Positions 1 through 10,567 are shown, counted from the stretch's first letter. The stretch is 64,000 nt of DNA from Streptomyces beijiangensis (GCF_017315755.1 NZ_JAFLRJ010000159.1:1-64000), one strand, 5' to 3'. Program-made: numbers and translations. The notes: generated by a model from the sequence alone, not told the origin.

Positions 1-612
1 GCCCTGCTGGCCCTGCTGCTGGTCGTAGCCGGAGTAGGCGTCGTGATTCCCGTACTGGGCCTGCGCGTTGGCCCCGAAGGCCGCCTCGCTGTATATGCCG
101 TATTGCCCGGTGTCGTCCGGCATCGGCTGCGGGGCGTAGACCGCGGCGGGGTCGGCGGCCATGGCGCTGCCGTACGCGGGCGCATCGAAGGACGCGGTCT
201 CGAAGCCCTGCGTCTCGAATCCGGGTGCCTCGAAACCGGGTGTCTCGAAGCCCGAAGTGCCGTAACCGGTCTGTTCGTACGAGAGGTCGGAGACCTGGAG
301 CGTCGGCTCCTGTGCGTCCGACTCACCACCGCCCCTGCGACGGCGGCTGGCCCCGGGGCCGCCGCCGATCGCCCAGCCCGTGGAGAACCCGCGGCGGAAG
401 GACATCGTGACGTAGGTCTGGCCGAGCGCGAAGGTCACGGCGCCGAGCGCGATCACGAGCACATTGGCCAGGAGCACACCGATGACCACACCGAGGAAAC
501 CGACGAAGGCCACCAGACGCCAGCGCAGCCGCGCCTTGTACTGGAGCAGCACCTCGCCCAGCAGCCACAGTGCGACCAGCCCGAACGCGATATAGAGGAC
601 CGTCCAGCCCAT
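1..612 (-). CDS. Membrane protein with repeat-rich Gln/Tyr tail (3' end cut by window edge)
   Basis: An open frame begins at the ATG at 612-610 and runs off the left edge after 204 codons, so the C-terminus is missing. Residues 1-65 hold two or three hydrophobic helices (starting MGWTVLYIAFGLVALWLLG). A basic RRRRGGG patch follows, then a low-complexity tail rich in Gly, Phe, Glu, Tyr and Gln. The tail carries a five-residue repeat of the form GFETP, encoded by four 15-bp units at 197-256. The layout suggests an inner-membrane anchor with a flexible cytoplasmic tail. I recognise no catalytic motif. It lies upstream of metF on the same strand order but no functional link is evident. Confidence 0.75.
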   Translation of the reverse strand, partial: MGWTVLYIAFGLVALWLLGEVLLQYKARLRWRLVAFVGFLGVVIGVLLANVLVIALGAVTFALGQTYVTMSFRRGFSTGWAIGGGPGASRRRRGGGESDAQEPTLQVSDLSYEQTGYGTSGFETPGFEAPGFETQGFETASFDAPAYGSAMAADPAAVYAPQPMPDDTGQYGIYSEAAFGANAQAQYGNHDAYSGYDQQQGQQG

Positions 613-663
613 GCCCGCCCCTCTCCTACGGCCGCCGCCCGGGTGTGGGGCGGGTACAGCCGG

Positions 664-1581
664 TCACGACTGCTGGTGCAGTCCGAGATTCTCGTAGATT
701 TCGAGGGTCGCCGTGGAGTTGTTCAGCGTAATGAAGTGCATCCCGGGGACTCCCTCGGCAAGCAGCCTCGCACAGAATTCTGTGGCGAACTCGATGCCAA
801 TGGAGCGTACAGCCGCGGGGTCGTCCTTGGCGGCGAGGATGCGATCTTTCAGTACGGGCGGGAAGACCGCGGTGGAGAGCTGCGGCAGCCGCTCCAGCAT
901 CCGGACCGTGGTGACCGGCATGACCTCGGGGATGATCGGAGTCTCGCAGCCTGCGGCGGAGACGCGGTCACGCAGCCGCAGATAGCTCTCCGGGTCGAAG
1001 AACATCTGCGTGATGGCGTAGTCGGCGCCCGCCCGGCACTTGTCGACAAAGTGACGGATATCGCTGTCCCAGTCCGCGGAGCGCGGGTGCATCTCGGGGA
1101 AGGCGGCGACGCCCACGCAGAAGTCGCCGGACTCCTTGATGAGGCGGACCAGGTCGGCCGCGTACAGCACGCCCTGGGGGTGCTGTACCCACTCGCCGAG
1201 CGGGTCACCGGCCGGGTCGCCGCGCACGGCGAGGATGTTGCGGATCCCCGCGTCGGCGAACTGGCCGATGATGTTGCGCAGTTCGGCGACGGAGTGGTCC
1301 ACCGCCGTGAGGTGCGCGACCGGGGTGAGCGTGGTGTTCGAGGTGATCTGCTCGGTGGCCCGCACAGTGCCCTCGCGCGAGGTGCCGCCCGCGCCGTACG
1401 TCACGGAGACGAAGCTGGGCGCCACCGCCTCGATACGACGCAGCGCGTTCCACAGGTTCCGCTCGCCCTTCGCGGTCTTGGGCGCCGGGAACTCGAAGGA
1501 GTACGACGTCTTACCGGTCGCGAGATAGTCGCGCACGGTCCGTGCGCCGTCAGTCCTGGTGGAAGCTGTGCCGAAGGCCAT
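664..1581 (-). CDS. metF: Methylenetetrahydrofolate reductase
   Basis: The 305-residue protein is a complete MetF of bacterial length. It reduces 5,10-methylenetetrahydrofolate to 5-methyltetrahydrofolate with FAD, which supplies the methyl group for methionine synthesis in the cytosol. The N-terminal SFEFPAPKT segment carries the catalytic Glu of the family. [25 protein letters not shown] and the later [11 protein letters not shown] segment are typical TIM-barrel flavin and folate-binding stretches. The ATG at 1581 lies 90 bp from the thiE stop, and thiE points the same way, so cotranscription is possible. Identification is firm by motif and length. Confidence 0.96.
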   Translation of the reverse strand: MAFGTASTRTDGARTVRDYLATGKTSYSFEFPAPKTAKGERNLWNALRRIEAVAPSFVSVTYGAGGTSREGTVRATEQITSNTTLTPVAHLTAVDHSVAELRNIIGQFADAGIRNILAVRGDPAGDPLGEWVQHPQGVLYAADLVRLIKESGDFCVGVAAFPEMHPRSADWDSDIRHFVDKCRAGADYAITQMFFDPESYLRLRDRVSAAGCETPIIPEVMPVTTVRMLERLPQLSTAVFPPVLKDRILAAKDDPAAVRSIGIEFATEFCARLLAEGVPGMHFITLNNSTATLEIYENLGLHQQS

Positions 1582-1670
1582 GTCCGCAGCGTAGTCAGGG
1601 CCGACCTCCCACCCAACCGAAGCCCTACGAATTGCCCTCTTTGTCCGTTACTTGTCCACGCTTCGGACAC

Positions 1671-2327
1671 TTAAGAGTTACGGGCCCTGACCCTCTTCGC
1701 GAGATCCGCCGCCGCCGCTGCCGGGTCGTCCGCCTCGGTGATCGCCCGTACGACGACGACCCTGCGCGCGCCCGCGTCCAGCACCTCGTCGAGGTTGGCC
1801 GCGTCGATCCCGCCGATGGCGAACCAGGGGCGCAGGGTGGTGAGCGCGGCCGCGTACCTGACAAGCCCGAGCCCGGGGGCGTACCGGCCGGGCTTGGTCG
1901 GGGTGGGCCAGCAGGGTCCGGTGCAGAAGTAGTCCACGCCGACCTCGGCCGCCGCCGCGTCCACCTCGGACTCGGCGTGCGTGGAGCGGCCGATCAGTAC
2001 GTCCCGGCCGAGGATCGCGCGGGCCGCGGGGACCGGGAGGTCGCCCTGGCCCAGGTGCAGCACGTCGGCGCCGATGGCGTGGGCGACGTCCGCGCGGTCG
2101 TTCACCGCGAGGAGCTTGCCGTGCCGGCGGCAGGCGTCGGCGAAGACCTGGAGGTGCTCCAGTTCCTCGGCGGCCTCCATGCCCTTGTCGCGCAGCTGCA
2201 CGATGTCGACACCGCTCGTGAGGACGGCGTCGAGGAACTCGGGGAGGTCGCCCTGGCGCTTGCGTGCGTCCGTGCACAGATACAGCCGGGCATCGGACAG
2301 CAGCTCAGGAGCTTGTGCCGTGGACAT
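1671..2327 (-). CDS. thiE: Thiamine-phosphate synthase
   Basis: ThiE joins hydroxymethylpyrimidine pyrophosphate and thiazole phosphate to give thiamine phosphate in the cytosol. The TIM-barrel motifs are visible: [60 protein letters not shown] and WFAIGGID. I place the start at the ATG at 2327 ([10 protein letters not shown]), because GGGGGAAC sits just upstream. A second in-frame ATG at 2342 would add five residues and leave that ribosome site inside the gene. No TPP riboswitch is visible upstream, unlike the thiOSG operon 3 kb away. Confidence 0.95.
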   Translation of the reverse strand: MSTAQAPELLSDARLYLCTDARKRQGDLPEFLDAVLTSGVDIVQLRDKGMEAAEELEHLQVFADACRRHGKLLAVNDRADVAHAIGADVLHLGQGDLPVPAARAILGRDVLIGRSTHAESEVDAAAAEVGVDYFCTGPCWPTPTKPGRYAPGLGLVRYAAALTTLRPWFAIGGIDAANLDEVLDAGARRVVVVRAITEADDPAAAAADLAKRVRARNS

Positions 2328-2370
2328 CGAGCGTTCCCCCATGGGTGGTGCGAGGTGCGGTCAGGGATGC

Positions 2371-2410
2371 GGGTGTACGGACCGGACACTGCGGCCCGGT
2401 CCGTACACCC
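2371..2410 (-). terminator. Strong hairpin between the Rv2175c-like gene and thiE
   Basis: A perfect 15-bp inverted repeat (arms 2371-2385 and 2396-2410, 10-nt loop) begins 23 bp after the stop of the Rv2175c-like gene. It is well placed to end that transcript before thiE. There is no clear U-tract, as is common in Streptomyces. Confidence 0.65.
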
Positions 2411-2432
2411 TTGCACCCTTGGTCTTTCTCGG

Positions 2433-2798
2433 TCAGAGAGCGAGCGCCTGGGCCCGGCGCTTCACCTCCGTACCGCGATTCTCACTCAGGGCCTGCGCCG
2501 GGGTACCCGGCAGGGTCTCGTCCGGAGTGAAGAGCCACTCCAGCATCTCTTCGTCGCTGAAGCCGTCGTCCCGCAGGACCGTCAGGAGCCCGACGAGGCC
2601 CTTGACGATCTGTCCGTCGTCAATGAAGGCGGCGGGCACCTGGAGCGCGCGGTTCTCACCACGGCGCACGGCGATCAGCTGGCCTTCCCGCACCAGCTGA
2701 CGCACCCGCGTCACCTCGATGTCGAACTTTTCGGAGATGTCGGGGAGGTACAGCCACGCAGGGACGAGAGCATCGATGTTTGCGTCAATCTCGGTCAC
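2433..2798 (-). CDS. Rv2175c-family winged-helix DNA-binding protein
   Basis: The 121-residue protein (VTEIDANIDALVPAWLYLPD) has an N-terminal helix-turn-helix-like segment, LPDISEKFDIEVTRVRQLVR, followed by the GQLIAVRRGENRALQVPAAF wing and a C-terminal helical domain. This matches the small mycobacterial DNA-binding protein Rv2175c, whose family is established as a substrate of the Ser/Thr kinase PknL. A PASTA-type kinase lies 5 kb away in this window at 7711. The GTG at 2798 is chosen because further upstream codons give a non-family extension. The target genes are unknown. Confidence 0.85.
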   Translation of the reverse strand: MTEIDANIDALVPAWLYLPDISEKFDIEVTRVRQLVREGQLIAVRRGENRALQVPAAFIDDGQIVKGLVGLLTVLRDDGFSDEEMLEWLFTPDETLPGTPAQALSENRGTEVKRRAQALAL

Positions 2799-2885
2799 GG
2801 GACAAGCCTGCCATCTGAGACTGACAGTCGATACCCGGGCTGCTCCTGAGGTGCGCATGGAGCACGCCAATGTTCGGATCGGACC

Positions 2886-3692
2886 ATGGAATGCGTGCCT
2901 CCGATCAGCGGAATCAACGGGACCGGCGAGATCCTGGTCACATCCCGCCCTCTCGACGAGTACTGCGCGCTGTTCGGCCTGACCAGGGCGTCCCTGGCCC
3001 GCGCCCTCGCCGCGGGACCGCTGCTGGACTGCCCCGGCGGGGCGGCCGGCCTGGTGGCCGAGGTGCGGCAACTGGGCGGCAGGGCCGTGGCGGTGGATCC
3101 GCTGTACGCGGCGATGGACACGCTCCCCGGCCGCGCGCTGGCGGCCCGGGCCGCGATGGAAGCCCAGCTGGTGGCCGCCCCCGAGGTCTCCCCTGCCGCG
3201 CTGAGCGGCCGCCCCGGGGCGTATCTGCGCAGCTGGGACCGGGCCAGGGCGTTGTTCGCCGCGGACGCGGACCGCCATCCCGGTGATTACGTCGCGGCCC
3301 GGCTGCCCCGGCTGCCGTTCGCCGACGGCGTCTTCGGGACGGCGCTCAGCTCATTTCTGCTCTTCGCCTATCCCGGGGTCTTCTCCCCCGCCGACCAGCT
3401 GGCCGGGCTGCTCGAACTGGTCCGGGTGACCGCCCCCGGCGGCGAGGTGCGGGTCCATCCGCTGCACGACGCGCACGGCCGCCGCTGCCCGCACCTGGAC
3501 GAGCTGCGCTTCGCGCTCGGCGGGCACCGGGTGAGCAGTTCGCTGCTGCGTTTCCCCAGGCCGGGCGACGGGCGGACGCGCACCGTGCTCGTACTGCGCC
3601 ATGCCCGTCCGGCTAGCGGACCACGGCCGCCTTCAGCGGTACGGAAGGATCGGGGATCCGCGCCTGGTCCAGTACGGCACCGGACTCGATGA
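2886..3692 (+). CDS. Putative SAM-dependent methyltransferase
   Basis: The 268-residue protein resembles a class I methyltransferase. LLDCPGGAAGLVAEVRQLGGRAVAVDP looks like motif I and the acidic end of strand 2. LPRLPFADGVFGTALSSFLLFAY and the LLELVRVTAPGGEVRVHP segment resemble motifs IV to VI. The substrate is unknown. The gene converges on the FAD oxidoreductase at 3613 and the two reading frames overlap by 80 bp. The last roughly 27 residues, rich in Arg, Pro and Ser, are therefore encoded antisense to that neighbour and may be a recent 3' extension. Confidence 0.72.
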   Translation: MECVPPISGINGTGEILVTSRPLDEYCALFGLTRASLARALAAGPLLDCPGGAAGLVAEVRQLGGRAVAVDPLYAAMDTLPGRALAARAAMEAQLVAAPEVSPAALSGRPGAYLRSWDRARALFAADADRHPGDYVAARLPRLPFADGVFGTALSSFLLFAYPGVFSPADQLAGLLELVRVTAPGGEVRVHPLHDAHGRRCPHLDELRFALGGHRVSSSLLRFPRPGDGRTRTVLVLRHARPASGPRPPSAVRKDRGSAPGPVRHRTR

Positions 3693-4818
3693 GCTTGCGC
3701 CCCTGCGCCAGATCGCGGGGACGCCCCACGGCGAGCACCGCGACCAGCCGGCCCTCGCGCAGCCAGCACACCGACCACGAGGGGCCCAGGCTGTCACCGC
3801 GCCAGAGCATCGTGTCGGCGGACGCGTGGTGGCCCGCGTACTGGACGAAGCGGCCGAACTGCTCGGACCAGAAGTACGGCACCGGGTCGTAGGTCTCGGG
3901 GACCGCCCCGATGATGTTCGCCGCGACCGTGCGCGGCCCCTGCAGCGCGTTGTCCCAGTGGTGGATGAGGAGCCGCTCGCCGTACCGGCCGGAGGGGAAG
4001 GAGGCGCAGTCCCCGACCGCGTACACCTCGGGGAGCGAGGTCCGCAGCTGTGCGTCGGCGGTGACCGCGGCGTCGGGGCCCAGCGCGATCCCGGAGCCCG
4101 CGAGCCACTCGGTGGCGGGCCGTGCGCCGATACCGACGACCACGGCTCCGGCGGAGAGCCTGCGGCCGTCCGCCAGGACGACCGTTCCCGGTTCGATCTC
4201 CAGGACCCGTGCGTCGGTGAGGAGTTCGACGCCGTTCTCCGCGTACCAGTCGGTCATGGGCGCGGTGATCTCGGCGGGCAGCGCGCCCGCGAGGGGCCGC
4301 CCGGCCGCCTCGACCACGGTCACCGTGCAGCCCGCTTCGCGTGCGGCCGTCGCGAACTCCGCGCCGATCCAGCCCGCTCCGACGACCACCACGTCCTGCT
4401 TGGCGGCGAGGACCGGCCGCAGCCGTCCTGCGTCGTCGAGCGTACGGAGCAGATGGACACCAGGGACGCCTTCGGTGCCGGGGAGTGCCACCGGGTACGC
4501 GCCGGTGGCGATGACGAGGGTGTCGTACGGGACGGGGCCGGCCTCGGTGTCCAGCTCACGGGCCTGCGGGCGTACACCCTTGACCTCGCGCCCCAGGAGC
4601 AGTTCGACGCCGAGCGCCTCGAAATCGACGTCGAAGGCGGAGCTCTCCGCCGTGCCGAGCAGTACCGCCTTGGAGAGCGGTGGCCGGTCGTACGGCTGGT
4701 GCGGCTCGGCCCCTATCAGCGTGACTTTCCCGCCGAAACCCTGTTCACGCAGGGCCACGGCGGTCTGCACGCCCGCCATTCCGGCGCCGACGATGATGAC
4801 TTTCCTCTGCTCGCTCAC
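3613..4818 (-). CDS. FAD-dependent NAD(P)H oxidoreductase (ferredoxin/rubredoxin reductase type)
   Basis: The 401-residue flavoprotein has the pyridine-nucleotide reductase layout. There is an N-terminal FAD dinucleotide fold VIIVGAGMAGVQTAVALRE, the PYDRPPLSK motif typical of ferredoxin reductases of oxygenase systems, an NAD(P) fold VVVVGAGWIGAEFATAARE, and the second FAD motif VYAVGDCASFP. It probably passes electrons from NAD(P)H to a ferredoxin or rubredoxin, but no such partner is encoded next to it. A perfect 15-bp palindrome lies at 4836-4850, just upstream of the start, and could be an operator. The 3' end overlaps the convergent methyltransferase gene by 80 bp. Confidence 0.88.
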   Translation of the reverse strand: MSEQRKVIIVGAGMAGVQTAVALREQGFGGKVTLIGAEPHQPYDRPPLSKAVLLGTAESSAFDVDFEALGVELLLGREVKGVRPQARELDTEAGPVPYDTLVIATGAYPVALPGTEGVPGVHLLRTLDDAGRLRPVLAAKQDVVVVGAGWIGAEFATAAREAGCTVTVVEAAGRPLAGALPAEITAPMTDWYAENGVELLTDARVLEIEPGTVVLADGRRLSAGAVVVGIGARPATEWLAGSGIALGPDAAVTADAQLRTSLPEVYAVGDCASFPSGRYGERLLIHHWDNALQGPRTVAANIIGAVPETYDPVPYFWSEQFGRFVQYAGHHASADTMLWRGDSLGPSWSVCWLREGRLVAVLAVGRPRDLAQGRKLIESGAVLDQARIPDPSVPLKAAVVR

Positions 4819-4835
4819 CCGGCCACCTTAACTAT

Positions 4836-4850
4836 CTGACGGACCGTCAG
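4836..4850. promoter_or_regulatory. Perfect palindrome upstream of the FAD oxidoreductase
   Basis: CTGACGGACCGTCAG is a 7+1+7 palindrome that ends 18 bp before the oxidoreductase ATG and spans the stop codon of the upstream gene. Its size and symmetry resemble TetR-family operators. A role as hairpin or operator is inference. Confidence 0.4.
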
Positions 4851-5188
4851 GAAAGGGACTGTTCGACGACGCTCGTCCCGCTGCCCTCCTGGGATTCCCA
4901 CTCCCAGGTCTCCTCCAGCCGGATCCGCCCGTCGGGGAGCTCGACGACGGCCGAGGCGCAGTGTCCCGACGAGGTCCGTCCGTCCTGTTTGAGCTGGACA
5001 TAACGGAAGTCGAGCCGGTCCCCCGCGCGCGTGCCGACGAGCCGCCCGTGCACGATGTCGCCACCCTCGTACTCGGCCCAGATCCGGCCCCCGCGCTCGT
5101 GGTACGTGAAGCGGGTCCGGGTGCCGACCTGGCCGGGGGCCTGGTCCGCGACCGGAGAGAGGACGAGTCCGTCGAGCGACCGTGCCAC
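4847..5188 (-). CDS. Conserved hypothetical protein, beta-rich
   Basis: The 113-residue protein (MARSLDGLVLSPVADQAPGQ) has no signal peptide and no membrane segment. It alternates short hydrophobic strands with charged turns: TRFTYHERGGRIWAEYEGGDIVHGRLVGTRAG, LDFRYVQLKQDG, and ETWEWESQEG near the end. The pattern suggests a small beta-barrel or lipocalin-like ligand-binding fold. I cannot assign a function. The gene is transcribed toward the FAD oxidoreductase with 28 bp between them, so a shared transcript is likely. It diverges from the thiO operon. Confidence 0.75.
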   Translation of the reverse strand: MARSLDGLVLSPVADQAPGQVGTRTRFTYHERGGRIWAEYEGGDIVHGRLVGTRAGDRLDFRYVQLKQDGRTSSGHCASAVVELPDGRIRLEETWEWESQEGSGTSVVEQSLS

Positions 5189-5201
5189 AGCGAATGCTCC
5201 C

Positions 5202-5231
5202 TTACTGCACCTTGGGGCCGGGGTTTAGGGT
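5202..5231 (+). promoter_or_regulatory. Candidate promoter of the thiOSG operon
   Basis: TTACTG (5202-5207) and TAGGGT (5226-5231) are spaced by 18 bp, close to the TTGACn-TAGgnT pattern of the Streptomyces housekeeping sigma factor. The predicted start lies just before the riboswitch. No experimental support is available. Confidence 0.4.
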
Positions 5232-5245
5232 GGCCACCGTAGAAC

Positions 5246-5337
5246 ACTCGCGGGAGCCCGGACGTACCGGGCTGAGAGGGAGGCTGGGCGGCCTCCGACC
5301 GTACGAACCTGATCCGGGTCATGCCGGCGAAGGGAGG
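5246..5337 (+). ncRNA. TPP riboswitch (THI element)
   Basis: The two hallmark blocks of the thiamine pyrophosphate aptamer are present: GGGCTGAGAGGG around 5270-5280 and ACCTGATCCGGGTCATGCC from 5307, ending in GCGAAGGGA at 5327-5335. They are in the right order and spacing and close the three-way junction. The ribosome binding site of thiO (GGGAGGGG, 5332-5339) overlaps the 3' strand of the aptamer. TPP binding should therefore hide the site and block translation of thiO, with no need for a terminator. Confidence 0.95.
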
Positions 5338-5349
5338 GGCTGGACACCC

Positions 5350-7489
<2,140 letters not shown>

Positions 7490-7493
7490 GCCC

Positions 7494-7629
7494 CCGGGGC
7501 TCCGCCCCGGACCCCGGTCCTCAATCGCCGGACGGGCTGAAAATGCCCGCGCGTGTCGCCCCACACCGGGCAGATCAAGCCCGTCCGGCGATTGAGGACA
7601 TCTTTCCGGGGTCCGGGGCGGAGCCCCGG
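7494..7629. repeat. Compound palindromic repeat, copy 1
   Basis: Two nested inverted repeats lie here. The outer arms (7494-7517 and 7606-7629) match perfectly over 24 bp. The inner arms (7518-7538 and 7578-7598) match perfectly over 21 bp with core CAATCGCCGGACGGGCT. The inner arms recur at 24301-24348. The element fills most of the gap between thiG and the kinase gene and looks like a dispersed Streptomyces palindromic repeat. It could also act as a terminator for thiOSG. Confidence 0.85.
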
Positions 7630-7710
7630 CCTGTCACAGGTCGGCTTCAGTACGGCACCGACCGCACCGGGCCGGACCAGGCTGTCAGCCCCGCCTCGTA
7701 GACTCGCTCC

Positions 7711-9636
7711 GTGGATACGACCCTCCAGGACCCCCTTGTCGGGCAGCTGCTCGACGGCCGCTACCGAGTAGAGGCGCGCATCGCCGTCGGTGGCATGGCC
7801 ACGGTCTACCGGGCCGTCGACACCCGCCTCGACCGCGCGCTCGCCCTCAAGGTGATGCACCCCGCCCTCGCCGCAGACGCCGCCTTCGTCGAGCGGTTCA
7901 TCCGCGAGGCCAAGTCCGTCGCGCGCCTCGCGCACCCCAATGTGGTCGGCGTCTTCGACCAGGGCGCTCAGGGCGCCTACGTCTATCTGGCGATGGAGTA
8001 CGTCGCCGGGTGCACCCTGCGCGATGTGCTCCGCGAGCGCGGCGCCCTGCAGCCGCGCGCGGCCCTGGACATCCTGGAGCCGGTCCTGGCCGCGCTCGGC
8101 GCCGCCCATCGGGCCGGTTTCGTCCACCGCGACATGAAGCCGGAGAACGTCCTGATAGGGGACGACGGCCGGGTGAAGGTCGCCGACTTCGGTCTCGTAC
8201 GGGCCGTGGACACGGTGACGAGCACCACAGGCACCCTCCTGGGCACCGTCTCCTATCTGGCCCCCGAGCAGATCGAGCACGGTACGGCCGACCCCCGTGT
8301 CGATGTCTACGCCTGTGGTGTCGTGCTCTTCGAGATGCTGACGGGCGCCAAGCCGCACACCGGCGAGACCCCGGCCCAGGTCCTCTACCGCCATCTCAAC
8401 GAGGACGTGCCGCAGCCGTCCGCCACCGCCCCCGGCCTCGCGCCGGCCATCGACGACCTGGTCGCGGCCGCGACCGCCCGTAACCCCGCACTCCGTCCTT
8501 ACGACGCGGTGGCGCTCCTCGGCATGGTCCAGGAGGCCCGTGCCACGCTCACCGACGCGCAGCTGGACGCGGTCCCGCCGCAGGCCAGGACCGTCGAGCA
8601 GGGCGGCACCGAGGACCGTACGAGCGTGATCCCGCGCGCCCTGCCCGCCGAGTCCGTCCAGGACGCCGTCCACCGCACCAGTCGCCTGGAAATGGCACCC
8701 CAGGCGCCCCAGCCGCCGCATCCGGCGCGGCCCGCGCGGCAGCGGCGCGGCCGGAGGGGACCGATCGCCCTCGTCACCGCCGTCCTGCTCGTCCTGGGTC
8801 TCGGCGCCGGCGTCTGGTACATCAACTCGGGCCAGTTCACGCACGTACCGTCGCTCCTCGGGCAGACCCAGAAGGAAGCCGAGTCACGGCTGGCCTCCGC
8901 AGGGATCGACGTCAAGAAGGTCGACCGCGGCTACAGCGACACCTACGCCCGCGGCACGGTCATGGACTCCGACCCCGATTCGGGCCAGCGCGTCCGCGAC
9001 AACGTCTCGGTGACGCTCACCGTCTCCGACGGCCCCCGGACCGTGAAGGTCCCGGACGTCACGGGCAGGACGCTCGCCGACGCCACGGCCGAGCTCAAGG
9101 CGAAGGGCCTGGCCCCGGGCCTGGTGACCCGGGAGTTCAACGACGACATCGACCAGGGCAGCGTCGTCAGCACGGACCCCGCGCCCGGCACCGAGCGCCG
9201 GACGGACTCCGCCGTGGCCCTCACCGTCTCCAAGGGCTCGCCCGTCGATGTCCCCGGAGTGATCGGCGAAACCGAGGACGACGCCCGGTCCGCCCTGGAG
9301 GACGAGGGGTTCAAGGTCGAGATCGCACCGGCCCAGGTCAACTCCCCCGAGGAGCCCGGCAGCATCGCCGAGCAGTCCGTGGCCGAAGGCACGCAGGCGG
9401 CCACGGGCGACACGATCACCCTCACCGTCTCCAAGGGCCCCGAGCTCGTCGACGTCCCCGATGTCACCGGCGAGAACGTCGCCGACGCGACGAAGGACCT
9501 CAAGGAGGCGGGCTTCGAGGTGAAGGTCGACCGCTCCTTCCCCTTCCTCTCCGACACCGTGACGGGCCAGTCCGTCGACGGTGGGGACCAGGCCCTGCAG
9601 GGCTCCACCATCACCATCAAGACCAAGGGACTCTGA
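7711..9636 (+). CDS. PASTA-domain eukaryotic-type Ser/Thr protein kinase
   Basis: The 641-residue protein begins at GTG 7711. A cytoplasmic kinase domain spans about residues 18-280, with glycine loop VGGMATVY, ATP-site Lys47 (ALALKVM), catalytic HRDMKPEN (Asp141), DFG at 159-161 and the SYLAPEQ activation segment. A Pro/Arg linker and one membrane helix at about 350-373 follow. Four extracellular PASTA repeats fill about 377-641, each carrying a VPDVTG-like start. PASTA domains bind peptidoglycan fragments, so this should couple wall state to phosphorylation. An Rv2175c-like protein, the known type of PknL substrate, lies 5 kb upstream. Confidence 0.96.
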   Translation: MDTTLQDPLVGQLLDGRYRVEARIAVGGMATVYRAVDTRLDRALALKVMHPALAADAAFVERFIREAKSVARLAHPNVVGVFDQGAQGAYVYLAMEYVAGCTLRDVLRERGALQPRAALDILEPVLAALGAAHRAGFVHRDMKPENVLIGDDGRVKVADFGLVRAVDTVTSTTGTLLGTVSYLAPEQIEHGTADPRVDVYACGVVLFEMLTGAKPHTGETPAQVLYRHLNEDVPQPSATAPGLAPAIDDLVAAATARNPALRPYDAVALLGMVQEARATLTDAQLDAVPPQARTVEQGGTEDRTSVIPRALPAESVQDAVHRTSRLEMAPQAPQPPHPARPARQRRGRRGPIALVTAVLLVLGLGAGVWYINSGQFTHVPSLLGQTQKEAESRLASAGIDVKKVDRGYSDTYARGTVMDSDPDSGQRVRDNVSVTLTVSDGPRTVKVPDVTGRTLADATAELKAKGLAPGLVTREFNDDIDQGSVVSTDPAPGTERRTDSAVALTVSKGSPVDVPGVIGETEDDARSALEDEGFKVEIAPAQVNSPEEPGSIAEQSVAEGTQAATGDTITLTVSKGPELVDVPDVTGENVADATKDLKEAGFEVKVDRSFPFLSDTVTGQSVDGGDQALQGSTITIKTKGL

Positions 9637-9644
9637 TCCATCCC

Positions 9645-10496
9645 ATGCGCAACCCCATCGGCGGCCATGTCCCCGTGGCCGGCGGCCTCGCCAAGGTCGG
9701 TCTGACGTACGCACGCGAGCTCGGCGCGGAGACCGTCCAGGTCTTCGTCGCCAATCCGCGCGGCTGGGCCACCCCGCCCGGCAACCCGGCGCAGGACGAG
9801 CTGTTCAGGTCCGAGTGCGAGGCCGAGTCGATCCCCGCGTACGTCCACGCCCCGTACCTGATCAACTTCGGCTCGCACACCGAGGCGACCGTCGAGAAGT
9901 CCGTGGAGTCGCTGCGCCACTCGCTGCGGCGCGGCCGGGAGATCGGCGCGCTGGGCGTGGTGGTGCACACCGGTTCGGCGACCGGCGGCCGTCCCCGTCC
10001 GGAGGCGCTCGCGCAGGTACGCACCCATCTGCTGCCCCTGCTCGACGAGCTGACCCACGACGACGACCCGTTCCTGCTCCTGGAGTCGACGGCCGGCCAG
10101 GGCTCCTCGCTCTGCTCGCGGACCTGGGACTTCGGCCCGTACTTCGAGGCGCTGGACTCCCACCCGAAGCTGGGCGTCTGCCTGGACACCTGCCACATCT
10201 TCGCCGCGGGCCACGACCTCGCGGGCCCCGGCGGGATGAAGCAGACCCTCGACCTCCTCGTGGACACGGTCGGCGAGGGCCGTCTCAAGCTGATCCACGC
10301 CAATGACTCCAAGGACGTGACCGGCGCGCACAAGGACCGTCACGAGAACATCGGCGCAGGTCACATCGGCGAGGAGCCCTTCCGTGAGCTGCTCTCCCAC
10401 CCGGCCACCGAGGGTGTTCCGCTGGTCATCGAGACTCCCGGCGGCAAGGAAGGACATGCGGCGGACGTGGCGCTGCTGAAGTCGCTGCGCCCTTGA
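9645..10496 (+). CDS. nfo: Endonuclease IV (AP endonuclease)
   Basis: The 283-residue protein is a zinc-dependent TIM-barrel AP endonuclease that cuts DNA 5' of abasic sites in base-excision repair. Metal-binding residues sit in VHAPYLINFG, GVVVHTGS, LLLESTAGQG, CLDTCHIFAAGHD, LIHANDSK, DRHENIGAGHIG and VIETPGG, the standard order of Nfo motifs. It starts 8 bp after the PASTA kinase stop, so it may be cotranscribed with that gene. Family assignment is secure. Confidence 0.94.
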   Translation: MRNPIGGHVPVAGGLAKVGLTYARELGAETVQVFVANPRGWATPPGNPAQDELFRSECEAESIPAYVHAPYLINFGSHTEATVEKSVESLRHSLRRGREIGALGVVVHTGSATGGRPRPEALAQVRTHLLPLLDELTHDDDPFLLLESTAGQGSSLCSRTWDFGPYFEALDSHPKLGVCLDTCHIFAAGHDLAGPGGMKQTLDLLVDTVGEGRLKLIHANDSKDVTGAHKDRHENIGAGHIGEEPFRELLSHPATEGVPLVIETPGGKEGHAADVALLKSLRP

Positions 10497-10500
10497 GGGA

Positions 10501-10517
10501 ATACCCCAGGGGGGTAT
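10501..10517. promoter_or_regulatory. CsoR/copper-type operator candidate
   Basis: ATACCCCAGGGGGGTAT is a perfect 7+3+7 palindrome followed by AC. It closely fits the G-tract operators (ATACCC...GGGTAT) bound by CsoR-family copper or persulfide sensors in Streptomyces. It lies 51 bp before the His-rich ORF at 10568. Confidence 0.65.
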
Positions 10518-10544
10518 ACGGTTCCTGTCATCGACAGGAACCGT
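10518..10544. repeat. Perfect inverted repeat after the CsoR-like operator
   Basis: Twelve-base arms (10518-10529 and 10533-10544) flank a 3-nt loop, giving a very stable hairpin directly after the operator. It could be a leader hairpin of the downstream transcript or a terminator for the endonuclease IV gene. Confidence 0.6.
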
Positions 10545-10567
10545 TGTCCGGTTATGGGGGCCACACC

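Noticed and set aside
1582-1670. Riboswitch upstream of metF
   Set aside because: No S-box, SAM-II or SAH motifs were recognised; only ordinary leader sequence is visible.
43-1674. Long open frame on the + strand across the membrane-protein and metF genes
   Set aside because: It is antisense to clear genes, has no family motifs and reflects the high GC content.
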